DNA from: Paenibacillus sp. FSL R7-0345 | GTDB lineage: Bacteria; Bacillota; Bacilli; Paenibacillales; Paenibacillaceae | Length of the DNA stretch: 64,000 nucleotides | Assembly: GCF_038595055.1 (NCBI RefSeq) | Contig: NZ_CP152002.1 | Span: forward strand, 1,284,501 to 1,348,500 | Direction of reading: 5' to 3' | In this document: positions 8,044-15,916 of the stretch, piece by piece | How positions within the stretch are numbered: position 1 is the first letter of the stretch | Layout: the number at the start of each line of letters is the position of its first letter | Notes under the pieces: model-generated | The model's database searches: none | Seen by the model: the letters and a program-made list of their open reading frames with translations, nothing else | What the model was told of the DNA's origin: nothing | Translations under genes and position numbers: made by a program

Positions 8044-8699
8044 TCTGGCGTTCCTCCTGGACCGTTGAGTTTTATGATCTTCGTTACCGTGGAGGCCTTG
8101 TCGATATGCAGGCTTTCCGTATAACACACCTCCTGAATGTGGCAGCCCGGTCCGATGCTGATCCTGCTGCCGCAGACCCTTTCAGCTGATGTATGCTCAA
8201 GATTAAGCGATTCGCCTTCCAGCAGGCGGCAGTCTAATCTGTGAAAAGGTCCCTTGAGCAAAGGAAAAGCAAGCAGGGAGCCGCTCACGGTCAGGGAGCC
8301 CTGTGTTATCAGCTGATTTATTCTGCTGCGGGCGCTAAGGCGGATGATTACCGATTCGGCAACGGTCAGCCGGCCCAGCTGAACAGCCCCTTTTGCCAGA
8401 AAGGTTACTGCCGTAATATCTTCTGCCGCCGACAGGTATCCGCTGGACCGGACATGCCCTGCCTCCAGGCTATGTACCCTCAGGCTTCCGAAGCTGTCGA
8501 CCTGTTCCGCCAGACAATGCCTGGCAATCCGGCATTCTCCCGAAACCTTAAGCCGGCCTGCAGTCACTGTTCCTGACGCTTTGAAATGGCCAAACACATC
8601 AACTGTGGACGCAGTCAAATCTTTACGCCGGGTATGGGCACCTCTTACCTTAAAAGGAGGCATATCTGCTGTCACCGTTTTGGCGGATGGATTAAGCAT
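8040..8699 (-). CDS. Bactofilin-like polymer-forming protein
   Basis: A 219-residue protein dominated by short alternating beta repeats (VFGHFKASGTVTAGRLKVSG and similar runs), the right-handed beta-helix signature of bactofilins (DUF583/CcmA, compare B. subtilis YhbE/YhbF). These form filaments used as scaffolds for envelope or flagellar assembly. The AAGGTGA site precedes ATG 8699. First gene of a two-gene operon with a small membrane protein, and preceded by a palindrome shared with the promoter of the upstream marR-type gene. Sequence is divergent, so the exact subfamily is uncertain. Confidence 0.7.
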   Translation of the reverse strand: MLNPSAKTVTADMPPFKVRGAHTRRKDLTASTVDVFGHFKASGTVTAGRLKVSGECRIARHCLAEQVDSFGSLRVHSLEAGHVRSSGYLSAAEDITAVTFLAKGAVQLGRLTVAESVIIRLSARSRINQLITQGSLTVSGSLLAFPLLKGPFHRLDCRLLEGESLNLEHTSAERVCGSRISIGPGCHIQEVCYTESLHIDKASTVTKIIKLNGPGGTPE

Positions 8700-8725
8700 A
8701 TAGTGATCACCTTCATCTAAATTTA

Positions 8726-8740
8726 TTTTAATAATTAAAA
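8726..8740. promoter_or_regulatory. MarR-box-like palindrome before bactofilin-like operon
   Basis: TTTTAATAATTAAAA is palindromic except for its central base. It continues into AAAATATATA and ATTATAA, the same downstream words as the copy at 9280-9294 before the marR-type gene. Confidence 0.55.
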
Positions 8741-8791
8741 TATATATTCATTATAATATATAGTCAATAAAATAAATTTCGCTCCGGCATA

Positions 8792-8821
8792 CAAAAAAAA
8801 ACCGCCTCATCAACGAGGCAG
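8792..8821 (-). terminator. Terminator of marR-type gene
   Basis: GCCTC (8804-8808) pairs with GAGGC (8815-8819); on the minus strand the stem is followed by GG and a run of eight T. Confidence 0.75.
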
Positions 8822-8834
8822 TGCTGGACGGAGC

Positions 8835-9257
8835 TTATTGGCTGGTAATTTCATTCATCAGGCTGTTGATCTGGTGAAGAGTATCTGTAAACTTGTGCAG
8901 CTCGGCGGCCTCAAACCTGTCGAACAGCTGCAGAATCCGCCGGGTGCCTTCACCGGTAATTTCGATGTTGACCACCCTGCGGTCCTCATTCGTGCGGACC
9001 CGCTGAATGAGGCCGGCCTCTTCCAGCTTGTCACACATGGAGGAGGCAGCGCCCGGTGTGACAACAAATCTTTCGGCGATTTCCGTTATCTTCAGGCTGC
9101 CGGCCAGCTGTAGCTGAAACAGGAGCATGAGCTGATTCTGGCTCAGGGTTTCTTTCTGAGTGATGCGTTCAATGAATACCTGTGATTTCTGCTGAACGGC
9201 AGCCATTGTATCCATAAGGCCAAGGATAGCCTGTGATTTTTGTTGATCCGTGCTCAT
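8835..9257 (-). CDS. MarR-family transcriptional regulator
   Basis: A 140-residue MarR-type winged-helix protein: LKITEIAERFVVTPGAASSMCDKLEEAGLI (recognition helices, about 55-84), wing VRTNEDRRVVNIEIT (88-102), and dimerisation helices at both ends. It ends in its own terminator but lies just upstream of the bactofilin-like operon on the same strand; near-identical palindromes precede both, suggesting autoregulation plus control of that operon. Divergent from the AraC-type gene, whose upstream region contains the 9280-9294 palindrome. Confidence 0.85.
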   Translation of the reverse strand: MSTDQQKSQAILGLMDTMAAVQQKSQVFIERITQKETLSQNQLMLLFQLQLAGSLKITEIAERFVVTPGAASSMCDKLEEAGLIQRVRTNEDRRVVNIEITGEGTRRILQLFDRFEAAELHKFTDTLHQINSLMNEITSQ

Positions 9258-9279
9258 CGGCAGACACGCTCCATAACTA

Positions 9280-9294
9280 TTTTAGTTATTAAAA
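9280..9294. promoter_or_regulatory. MarR-box-like palindrome between marR and araC-type genes
   Basis: TTTTAGTTATTAAAA, followed by TATATA and ATTATAA, matches the element at 8726-8740 in 13 of 15 positions and in the flanking words. It lies about 23 bp upstream of the marR-type start codon. Confidence 0.55.
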
Positions 9295-9407
9295 TATATA
9301 GAGATTATAACTTTATTGCCCGGAAGCAGCAAGAAATGTCCTGCGGTGAGAAGGATATCTTATTTATAATTGGCTTAACCGTTGCAATCAGGGAGGAGGT
9401 GGAGCCT

Positions 9408-10262
9408 ATTGATTATATAGAATGTCTGCAGAGAACGATTGATTATATTGAGGAGAGGCTTAAGGAGCCGCTTTCTATTGAAGAATGCGCTCAATATGCC
9501 GGCTTCTCCAAGTTTCATTTTCACCGGCTGTTTGGCATTCATCTCGATGTCACTCTGATGGAGTATGTCCGCAGAAGGCGGCTGGGGTATGCGATGCTGG
9601 AGGTTATGCAGGGAAAAAGAATACTGGACATTGCACTCGATTACGGCTACAGCTCAGAGCGGGCGTTCAGCAGAGCCTTTCAGCAGGAGTTCGGCCAATT
9701 GCCCAGCAGCTGCAGGAATGCAGGCTATATTATGCCGCCTAAGCCGGTATTGGGCCAGCAGGTTAATCAATTACGCGGAGGTGGAACAGTGGATTATTTA
9801 AGTGAGGTATCTATTGGCAGCCTGGAGTCCATGGATGTTGTGAGCGGAAAAAAAATCAGCCGTAATCCGGAGGAGGAAGTCATTGCAATGGTCACGGATT
9901 GGGCCCTGCACAACGGGGTGGCCGGAGCAAGGCAATTCGGGTTCGATGTGCCTGTTACTGACGGGGAGCAGGAAAAGGGTTTGCGCGGCTATGAATATTG
10001 GATAGCGGTTGATCAGCAGCCCGGCTCTCTGGACTCCAAGCTAAGTTATAAGCATGTGGAAGGCTGTAAATATGCTGTGCTGCGGATTACCGAGCCGTTC
10101 GCTGATCCTTTTGAGCGGATTCCGCTGGGCTGGAAGAAGCTGGCGGCCTGGGTAAACAGTAAGGGGTACCAGACTTCTTGTACCCAAGAGCGTTTTTGGC
10201 TTGAAGAAAAGCTTGAGCACGGCAATTCAGTCTTTATGGATCTCTACTTTCCAATTGAATAG
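9408..10262 (+). CDS. AraC-family regulator with GyrI-like effector domain
   Basis: AraC/XylS-type activator fused to a C-terminal GyrI-like small-molecule domain. The two-HTH AraC domain covers about residues 1-105 (IDYIEERLKEPLSIEEC, FSKFHFHRLF, ILDIALDYGYSSERAFSRAF); the effector domain follows from about 125 (VTDWALHN to the end with FWLEEKL...MDLYFPIE). The usual start is missing: AGGAGG at 9394-9399 is exactly 8 nt before an ATT codon (9408), and homologues of this kind typically begin M-[DN]-[YW]-IE, matching ATT-encoded I-D-Y-I-E. A GTG at 9399 lies too close to the site and an ATG at 9336 has none. The start is therefore provisional. Confidence 0.82.
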   Translation: MDYIECLQRTIDYIEERLKEPLSIEECAQYAGFSKFHFHRLFGIHLDVTLMEYVRRRRLGYAMLEVMQGKRILDIALDYGYSSERAFSRAFQQEFGQLPSSCRNAGYIMPPKPVLGQQVNQLRGGGTVDYLSEVSIGSLESMDVVSGKKISRNPEEEVIAMVTDWALHNGVAGARQFGFDVPVTDGEQEKGLRGYEYWIAVDQQPGSLDSKLSYKHVEGCKYAVLRITEPFADPFERIPLGWKKLAAWVNSKGYQTSCTQERFWLEEKLEHGNSVFMDLYFPIE

Positions 10263-10268
10263 CAGCTA

Positions 10269-11243
10269 TCAGCGCAGCCCGACATCATGGAAGCGGTTGG
10301 CAATCGGCTCATGCAGCAGCGTCCGGATCGACTGGATAGCTGCTGTTTCCGCTGCCCGGGCAGCGTGAAATAAGTCTATGAAGGAGCTGCCGGGTTCAGA
10401 CAGAGCGCCAGGTGTGCTGTTCATCTCCGTAGAGTCCAGCATTTTTTCATACAGGGTGGCCAATTTAGCATAGTGCCCGGCTACCTCTTGTGAAGCAGCC
10501 CAGTAGCTTACGGCAGACCGTGTATATTGTGCGGTATCACGTTTGGCTGCGGCGTAGACAGAGATGGTTTCATAGGCGCCTGCAGCATCATAATTGCCGG
10601 AATGCAGCGCGTTAAGGATAGCTTCATAGGCGGCGAGCCCGCAGGCATAGTCTGCTTCGGGAAGCATAATATCGGGCGATTCTGCTCTGAATACTGCCTG
10701 GATGTAGGATTCCTTGATGACCTGCAGCACATCGGTTTCAAGGAGATTTTCATAGATCTGATAATAACAATAGGGCGATTGATTCAGGCCCAGTTCGGCA
10801 AAAGACAGCTCCTGTGCCCCGGCCGACCGGCCGTCCAGGTAGTAGAACAGCTGCTTTGTTTCGTGGTAACCGTTCACAATAACAAATCCGTCCTTCCACA
10901 GGACGGCGGCGGTGCCGCGGTCGATGGAGCTTTTGATGTCCCGGACAGCCTGACGCTGATAAAGGGGGAAGGTTGGTGTGAAATGGAATCCGCCCCACTG
11001 TGAAGCAGTAACACCGATCAGGTCGCAGGCCACCAGATGCTCTGCCATCCAGTTGTAGGCGGTAGCTGAATCGGTATGAAGCTGCCGGTGGACAGAGAAG
11101 CGGAAGCACGCCCCGGTCATTCCGGCGAGCATCGGCTTGGGCAGGCTAAACCAGCCCTTGGCCGCAAGTACACCGTACAAAGCATCTGTAAAAGAAAGGG
11201 ACTCCGCTCTGAACTGAACGGAGGGAAGTATAATTGCGCTCAT
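10269..11243 (-). CDS. Unknown protein, paralogue A of a WYL-linked tandem pair
   Basis: A 324-residue soluble protein clearly related to its neighbour at 11277-12269: shared pattern E-S-x-SFTDA-x-Y-x-[VI]-L-x-A-x-G near the N-terminus, a GMTGACFRFSVHRQL / GLSGMAFKFAAHRRL block, a GxAAVLW / GIGAVYW strand and a FYYLDG / FYLQNG strand. The layout recalls BtrH-N or C39-peptidase-like (papain-fold) domains, with the position of the usual catalytic Cys occupied by SFTDA; this is a weak resemblance, not an assignment. The C-terminal half is helical. AGGAT precedes the ATG. Same strand and likely same operon as paralogue B and the WYL regulator. Function unknown. Confidence 0.6.
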   Translation of the reverse strand: MSAIILPSVQFRAESLSFTDALYGVLAAKGWFSLPKPMLAGMTGACFRFSVHRQLHTDSATAYNWMAEHLVACDLIGVTASQWGGFHFTPTFPLYQRQAVRDIKSSIDRGTAAVLWKDGFVIVNGYHETKQLFYYLDGRSAGAQELSFAELGLNQSPYCYYQIYENLLETDVLQVIKESYIQAVFRAESPDIMLPEADYACGLAAYEAILNALHSGNYDAAGAYETISVYAAAKRDTAQYTRSAVSYWAASQEVAGHYAKLATLYEKMLDSTEMNSTPGALSEPGSSFIDLFHAARAAETAAIQSIRTLLHEPIANRFHDVGLR

Positions 11244-11276
11244 AGATCATCCTGCTTTCTGGAGAGGAGTTGTTAG

Positions 11277-12269
11277 CTACCTGGCGGTATGGGCGCCCCA
11301 CCGGGGAACAAGCGACCGTTTACGGTCAGGGTAGCGTCCGGAGATCAGGCGGATGAGTAACATAGCCCGGTCTTCCAGAGCTTCAGCCTGTCTAAGCACG
11401 TTGCCTAATGAAGCCTGCCGGCTTTCCGGCAGCTTCTGCCCTTTGGAAAGGGCAGGCAGTACTGCCTGGATCTCCGGACCAGTAAGATCTGTGAGCTCCC
11501 CGTATAGAAGGAGAACCTCGTCAAGGCCCGGTAACCGCCACTGAACCTCCTGCAGATAATCCCTGATTTCTATGCGTGAATAGAGGTAGGAAGCTAATAG
11601 ATAGCCGGCACCTTCAGCATGGTAATCGTTTTGCTCTAGTGCATTAATTACATATCTGTAGGCCTGCCGGCCGGAGGCAATCTCCTGATCGGGAAGCGTT
11701 TTGTATGGAGTTTCCCAGTCATACAGTGCGAGCCGCAGTGATTCCAGTACAGCATCTGTCAGCGGAATGCTCACCTGATCCCCAAAAATCCGGCAATACC
11801 AAAAGGAGGTAAAATTGATCCCAAAATTGTCGTACAGCAGTACTTGTGTACCTGTGGAACTGCCGTTCTGAAGATAAAAGATTTCAGCTTCATCGTCATA
11901 GCCTTGAATAACGCCGAACTCTGGTATCCAATATACGGCACCAATACCGGAATCAATGCTTTGACGGACCCAGTTGACGGCATCCTGCTGATAGCTCCCG
12001 AAGGAGCTGTGTCTTGAGCGTCCGGCATCGTAGACGGTATAGTGCCCCAGGTTATCGATGCCAGGGCTATGCTCGGTTCCCCACTGTCCATAGGCGGTGA
12101 CCGAATGGGGGAGCAGCCTGCGGTGGGCAGCGAACTTGAAAGCCATGCCGCTGAGTCCGGACAGCATAAACTTGGGCCCGTCAAACCGGCCGGCTGCGGT
12201 CAGAATAGCGTAGGCTGCATCTGTAAAGGATTTTGACTCCCGGCGCATCTGAATATGATCCAGTATCAT
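11277..12269 (-). CDS. Unknown protein, paralogue B of a WYL-linked tandem pair
   Basis: A 330-residue protein, tandem paralogue of the gene at 10269-11243. Conserved landmarks are RRESKSFTDAAYAILTAAG, the glycine-rich GLSGMAFKFAAHRRL segment, and the strand pair around GIGAVYWIPEFGVIQGYD. No signal peptide or membrane segment is seen. ATG 12269 shares its A with the TAA stop of the WYL gene (TAATG), and GGAGG lies 9-10 nt upstream, so translation is coupled to the regulator. A BtrH-N/C39-like fold is possible but unproven; no catalytic Cys is evident at the expected place. Function unknown. Confidence 0.6.
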   Translation of the reverse strand: MILDHIQMRRESKSFTDAAYAILTAAGRFDGPKFMLSGLSGMAFKFAAHRRLLPHSVTAYGQWGTEHSPGIDNLGHYTVYDAGRSRHSSFGSYQQDAVNWVRQSIDSGIGAVYWIPEFGVIQGYDDEAEIFYLQNGSSTGTQVLLYDNFGINFTSFWYCRIFGDQVSIPLTDAVLESLRLALYDWETPYKTLPDQEIASGRQAYRYVINALEQNDYHAEGAGYLLASYLYSRIEIRDYLQEVQWRLPGLDEVLLLYGELTDLTGPEIQAVLPALSKGQKLPESRQASLGNVLRQAEALEDRAMLLIRLISGRYPDRKRSLVPRWGAHTAR

Positions 12270-13174
12270 TAATTTGGTTCCTCCGGGTTCAGTAAATGGA
12301 GTACAGTCCTGCATCTGGCGGCAACTTTATCCTGCAGCCATTTAGGGCTGGTAAGCTCCAGCCAGTCTGTCATCAGCAGGTGGCGGATGAACAGCTCTGT
12401 ATCCAGAAAATCCACCTCGTAGAAATCTCCGCTGTGAAGCCGCGCCGGGAAGCCATACCAGTGTCCGTCCGGCGGGGCAGCTGTCAGCCGGAGCCGGGCA
12501 GTGAACGGCTTCAGCCTGCGTCCTGTCTCCGTCTGGGAGCCAGGGTCAGGCCCGTCCGGGAAATGCTGACCGGTCAGCTGCAGCTGAAGAATCGAGGACA
12601 GCAGATAGTATCTGGGCTGTCCCGCCTGCTGATCCGCAGGTCTTGCGATAAGATGGTCGGCATCGTAATGATTCTCAAGCCTGAGCGGACAGAGCTCAAG
12701 CTCGCCGTCTGTACCGTCGTAGATCAGCTTTACGGTGATCCGGCTTCGGATGGCATGATCCAGCAGCTCAAACATCTGCAGGCTGCGGGGGTTTACCGCA
12801 AAAAGCGGCAGCCGTGCCTCGCGCTCCAGCTCCTGCTGTCCGGTCAGGCGGCTCAGCAGATGGCCGATCCGCCGTATCCCCGGCCCGTTCTCGTAATTAT
12901 ACTGGCTGTAGCGGTAGGCCAGGTATTTAAGGATTTGCTTCTCCTGATCGGTCATATACAGATAAGGCAGCATAAAGCTGTCATCCTCATAGCAATAGCC
13001 GCGTTCCCTGGCTACGTACTGAAGCGGTGCACACAAGGAGGAAGCCATATATTCAATATCCCGCTGAGCCTGGCGCTTGGAGATTTCAAATTGCTCTGCG
13101 AGCGATCTGCTGTTCGGATAGCGGCCGGTTCTCACCTGCTGGTCGAACCATTGGATGCGGTGTGTATGGCTCAA
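12269..13174 (-). CDS. WYL-domain transcriptional regulator
   Basis: A 301-residue regulator: N-terminal DeoR-like HTH (residues 1-60, RSLAEQFEISKRQAQRDIEYM), a middle region, and a WYL domain (about 135-230, ITVKLIYDGTDGELELCPLRLENH and YYLLSSILQL) followed by a WCX-like C-terminal part. WYL domains sense ligands, often nucleic-acid-related, and many such proteins regulate stress, repair or defence genes. First gene of an apparent operon with two paralogues of unknown function, coupled by TAATG. Divergent gene-free space of about 170 bp lies upstream. Confidence 0.85.
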   Translation of the reverse strand: MSHTHRIQWFDQQVRTGRYPNSRSLAEQFEISKRQAQRDIEYMASSLCAPLQYVARERGYCYEDDSFMLPYLYMTDQEKQILKYLAYRYSQYNYENGPGIRRIGHLLSRLTGQQELEREARLPLFAVNPRSLQMFELLDHAIRSRITVKLIYDGTDGELELCPLRLENHYDADHLIARPADQQAGQPRYYLLSSILQLQLTGQHFPDGPDPGSQTETGRRLKPFTARLRLTAAPPDGHWYGFPARLHSGDFYEVDFLDTELFIRHLLMTDWLELTSPKWLQDKVAARCRTVLHLLNPEEPN

Positions 13175-13348
13175 GGAAAAGTCTCCTTTTCAGAGTAAAT
13201 AATAAATAGTAGATAAAAAGATTATGTCGCAGCGGCCCCTATATGCTCCAGTATAGGCAGCCTCTCGTTATGTGACAATCCGGATATGAGACAAGACTGG
13301 CCGCCCCCGACTTATATCAGGAAGACAGCCAGCCGTTAAGCAGCAGCT

Positions 13349-13531
13349 TCAGATAGCGTCCACTTTAACCTGCGGCGCTTTACTGCACCGTTTGCATACC
13401 TTAACTCCAGTGCCGTCGCTTTTTACTTTCGGATAAAGCAGCTTGATGCGAGTGCTTGTACAGATCGGGCATGTCCCGCGGCCCCGTGTAGGAAGGGACC
13501 AAAGCACACGTCCGCGTTTTGTTTTGGGCAT
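13349..13531 (-). CDS. Small zinc-ribbon protein
   Basis: A 60-residue basic protein with two CxxC knuckles, CPIC (21-24) and CKRC (46-49), consistent with one zinc ribbon, and a lysine/arginine-rich N-terminus (PKTKRGRVLW). The spacing is like ribosomal or nucleic-acid-binding zinc ribbons, but it matches no ribosomal protein that I recognise. Monocistronic on the minus strand; function unknown. Confidence 0.7.
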   Translation of the reverse strand: MPKTKRGRVLWSLPTRGRGTCPICTSTRIKLLYPKVKSDGTGVKVCKRCSKAPQVKVDAI

Positions 13532-13556
13532 AGGTCTGCGTTCCTCATTTCGCTAG

Positions 13557-13609
13557 TTTAATTGTTACATCCGGAGTATATAACAGGTGGTACGACATAA
13601 AATGTCGTA
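13557..13609 (+). promoter_or_regulatory. Candidate promoter with perfect palindromic operator
   Basis: TTTAAT (13557-13562) and TATAAC (13579-13584) are 16 bp apart. TACGACAT (13591-13598), AAA, ATGTCGTA (13602-13609) form a perfect 8-bp inverted repeat at the expected transcription start, an ideal place for a dimeric repressor. The TACNACA/TGTNGTA core is reminiscent of BlaI/MecI-type sites, without proof. Confidence 0.5.
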
Positions 13610-13709
13610 TCAGTTAAGGGGGAGGAAATTTTGTGGTAAGATAACCGCAATTGCTGCTCTGCCTGTCTCAGCAGCGGGTAAAAGCCTGTTTAATAAGGAG
13701 GGGATTATC

Positions 13710-14186
13710 ATTTATACCATTTTGGAGGAGCCTGTTGGCGAAGCTTACCGTACACTAATTCAGCTTGCACTGGAAGTATGTGATACTTTTATTCTGGTCA
13801 AAAGGGATCAGATGGCGCTGGAGACGGAGGGGGTGGAGCTGCTGGAGCGTCTGCAGCCGTACCATATTAAAACGCTGAAGGAGGACGACTGGCCGGGGAC
13901 AAAGTTATTCGGGCATTACGCTGACGTTCATTATTTCCGCTGTGCGCAGGAAGCCGCCGCTATTCTTTTGGAGTATACCTCAGGGCTTTATAGCTGGGTG
14001 CAGCCCCGGCTGCCGGATGACCTCTGTTTCCTGAAAAACGGGGAACCCTGGCTGACTAACACCGCTCATGAGCATATGAGTTTTCTGGACACCGGTGTGG
14101 AGGAAGAGTTGGTCAGATTAGAGCGCAGCGGCCTGCTGATCCGAGACCTGAGCGGATTTAACTGGTCGTGGGATGCGCATACATAG
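13710..14186 (+). CDS. Unknown soluble protein (about 158 residues)
   Basis: I do not recognise this protein. It begins with IYTILEEPVGEAYRTLIQLALEVCDTF and has regular helix-strand character without membrane segments; acidic C-terminus ending NWSWDAHT. The start is unusual: AAGGAGG (13695-13701) is exactly 8 nt before ATT (13710). In-frame alternatives are GTG 13587 and ATG 13602, both inside or before the palindromic operator and without a ribosome binding site, and TTG 13722, too far away. A terminator follows at 14205. Confidence is high that the frame codes, moderate for the start. Confidence 0.65.
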   Translation: MYTILEEPVGEAYRTLIQLALEVCDTFILVKRDQMALETEGVELLERLQPYHIKTLKEDDWPGTKLFGHYADVHYFRCAQEAAAILLEYTSGLYSWVQPRLPDDLCFLKNGEPWLTNTAHEHMSFLDTGVEEELVRLERSGLLIRDLSGFNWSWDAHT

Positions 14187-14204
14187 GTTTATATAGATAA
14201 GTTT

Positions 14205-14231
14205 AAGCCTGCTCAGAGTGCGGGCTTTTTT
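14205..14231 (+). terminator. Intrinsic terminator
   Basis: AAGCCTGC (14205-14212) pairs with GCGGGCTT (14220-14227), followed by T residues. Confidence 0.8.
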
Positions 14232-14608
14232 AGTGCTGATTTGTTCAGTAACTTGTTCAGATACGTTTGATGTGGGCAGACAGTTAAATGTGGGCGGAGG
14301 CAGAGAGTGAATGAGTAAATGAGTAAGTGAAGGAAGAGAGGAAAATAAAGGGGAAAAGGAAATCAAGGGTAGTGGTGGCCCCTTTGATGGCACTGCCAGC
14401 GGGCCAAAGGCGCCGGATCAAAGGGAAAAATCCCTTTAATCTCATCCCGGACGAGCCATACACCCCGCCCCGGGCCATTAATCCCCCATTAATCCCGGCC
14501 CCCGCGATTATCCTTCCGGCTTGTCATGCCCGTCTGCATATTGCGGCCAAGTCCCTCATAGACATGTACTAATCAATGCTTTTCAAAACAGGTTAAGGGG
14601 ATGATGTC
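14232..14608. other. Gene-poor gap before the ydcC-like gene
   Basis: About 380 bases with no convincing gene. Purine-rich sequence (14300-14370) gives way to inverted repeats: CCCTTTGAT (14380-14388) with ATCAAAGGG (14417-14425), and AAAGGG with CCCTTT (14420-14437) sharing bases, so two mutually exclusive hairpins are possible. An 81-codon open frame from GTG 14327 lacks a ribosome binding site and looks non-coding. Confidence 0.4.
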
Positions 14609-15691
14609 ATGCGCCGGATAACATGGGTACTCGCGATCATTATGAGCGTGGCCCTGGTGCTCGCGGGTTGCGGGAAGAAGGATGCCGCTTCCGTGGTAAA
14701 GGATTTGAATGCTGTGTCTGACAAGCTGGAGAGCAAGCAGGGGGCCTATCAGGGGGCAGGCACGATGACCCTCTATACCGGTGAACAGCCGCAGGAGTAT
14801 AAGGTGGAGGTCTGGTATAAGAACCCTTCGTACTACCGGATCAGTCTCTCCAATGTACAGAAGGATGTAACGCAGATTGTGCTGCGTAATGATGAAGGGG
14901 TATTCGTGCTCACGCCAAGCCTCGGCAAAAGCTTCCGCTTCCAGAGCGACTGGCCGGACAATCAGGGTCAGGTGTATCTGTACCAGACGCTCCTGCGCGG
15001 CATCACCGCCGATAACAACCGCCTGCTGACGGAGGAGGGCGACAATTACGTATTCGAGGTGGCAGCGAACTACCAGAGCAGCGCACTTGTGCGGCAGAAG
15101 ATCTGGCTGGCCAAAAACACCTATGAGCCCAAGCAGGTTCAGGTCTCCGACTCCGAAGCCAAGGTTGTGGTGGATGTGAAGTTTGACAGCTTCAAGTTCG
15201 ATCCGGAATTTACCAAGGATTCTTTTGATATGCAAAAGAATATGGCAACCGGCACCCCTTCCCAAAGCACAGTGGCCGAGGTTGACGAAAACGGAAATCC
15301 GGTAGCGGCGCCGGCCGGGGAAGAAAACGCGGAGCAGGTAACAGCGGAGCTGGGCGATTTCGGGGTTATTGAGCCGGAATACATACCGGCAGGCGTAACC
15401 TTCAAGGACTACCACAAAATCGAAGGCAATAAGGACCATGCGGTGCTCATCCGTTATGAAGGGGATTACCAGTATACGATTATGGAAGCCCGCCCGCTGG
15501 ACCGTGCCGTATCGCTGGCTCCGGCAACGCTGGTCGATCTGGGATTCACTGCAGGGGCACTTACCGGTGACGAGCAGCAGACGCTGACCTGGATGAATGA
15601 CGGGGTAGAGTTCCGGATTACGAGTGCAAATTTGCCGCTTGACGAAATGATGCAAATTGCCGCTTCTATGCAGTCACAATCGGGTAAGTAA
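14609..15691 (+). CDS. Outer-membrane-lipoprotein-sorting-like lipoprotein (YdcC homologue)
   Basis: A 360-residue lipoprotein: signal peptide with lipobox LVLAGC (Cys at residue 21) and a LolA/LolB-like beta fold (QEYKVEVWYKNPSYYRISL, KIWLAKNTYEPKQVQV), followed by a DUF4367-like C-terminal part from about 250 (EPEYIPAGVTFKDY to MMQIAASM). It matches the B. subtilis YdcC type, and its position just before alr is the same as in B. subtilis. Acts outside the membrane; precise role unknown. AAGGGG precedes the ATG. A terminator separates it from alr. Confidence 0.8.
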   Translation: MRRITWVLAIIMSVALVLAGCGKKDAASVVKDLNAVSDKLESKQGAYQGAGTMTLYTGEQPQEYKVEVWYKNPSYYRISLSNVQKDVTQIVLRNDEGVFVLTPSLGKSFRFQSDWPDNQGQVYLYQTLLRGITADNNRLLTEEGDNYVFEVAANYQSSALVRQKIWLAKNTYEPKQVQVSDSEAKVVVDVKFDSFKFDPEFTKDSFDMQKNMATGTPSQSTVAEVDENGNPVAAPAGEENAEQVTAELGDFGVIEPEYIPAGVTFKDYHKIEGNKDHAVLIRYEGDYQYTIMEARPLDRAVSLAPATLVDLGFTAGALTGDEQQTLTWMNDGVEFRITSANLPLDEMMQIAASMQSQSGK

Positions 15692-15700
15692 TATTCTGTA

Positions 15701-15754
15701 GGCGGATACAGCGCATTGTGGGAGCCAATCCTCTACAAGCTGTATCCGCTTTTT
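15701..15754 (+). terminator. Intrinsic terminator
   Basis: GCGGATACAGC (15702-15712) and GCTGTATCCGC (15739-15749) form a perfect 11-bp stem followed by five T. Confidence 0.85.
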
Positions 15755-15816
15755 GCACTATTTGACGACGATGACAGGACCTATGGTGTATCCGCAAAAA
15801 GATAGCCCTGCTCACA

Positions 15817-15845
15817 TTGACAGCATCCTTCGCTAAGATTACCAT
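15817..15845 (+). promoter_or_regulatory. Candidate promoter of alr
   Basis: TTGACA (15817-15822), 17-bp spacer, TACCAT (15840-15845), about 70 bp before the alr start and after a terminator, so alr does not depend on readthrough from the lipoprotein gene. Confidence 0.5.
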
Positions 15846-15916
15846 TGGCAGTAAGACTATCAACGCTGCGGTTATCCGTGACGGTGTTTTACTACAATTA
15901 AGAAGGTGACCCTGAA

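Noticed and set aside
14327..14572. 81-codon plus-strand frame in the gap before the ydcC-like gene
   Set aside because: No ribosome binding site, odd Pro/Arg-rich composition, and it runs through hairpin sequences.
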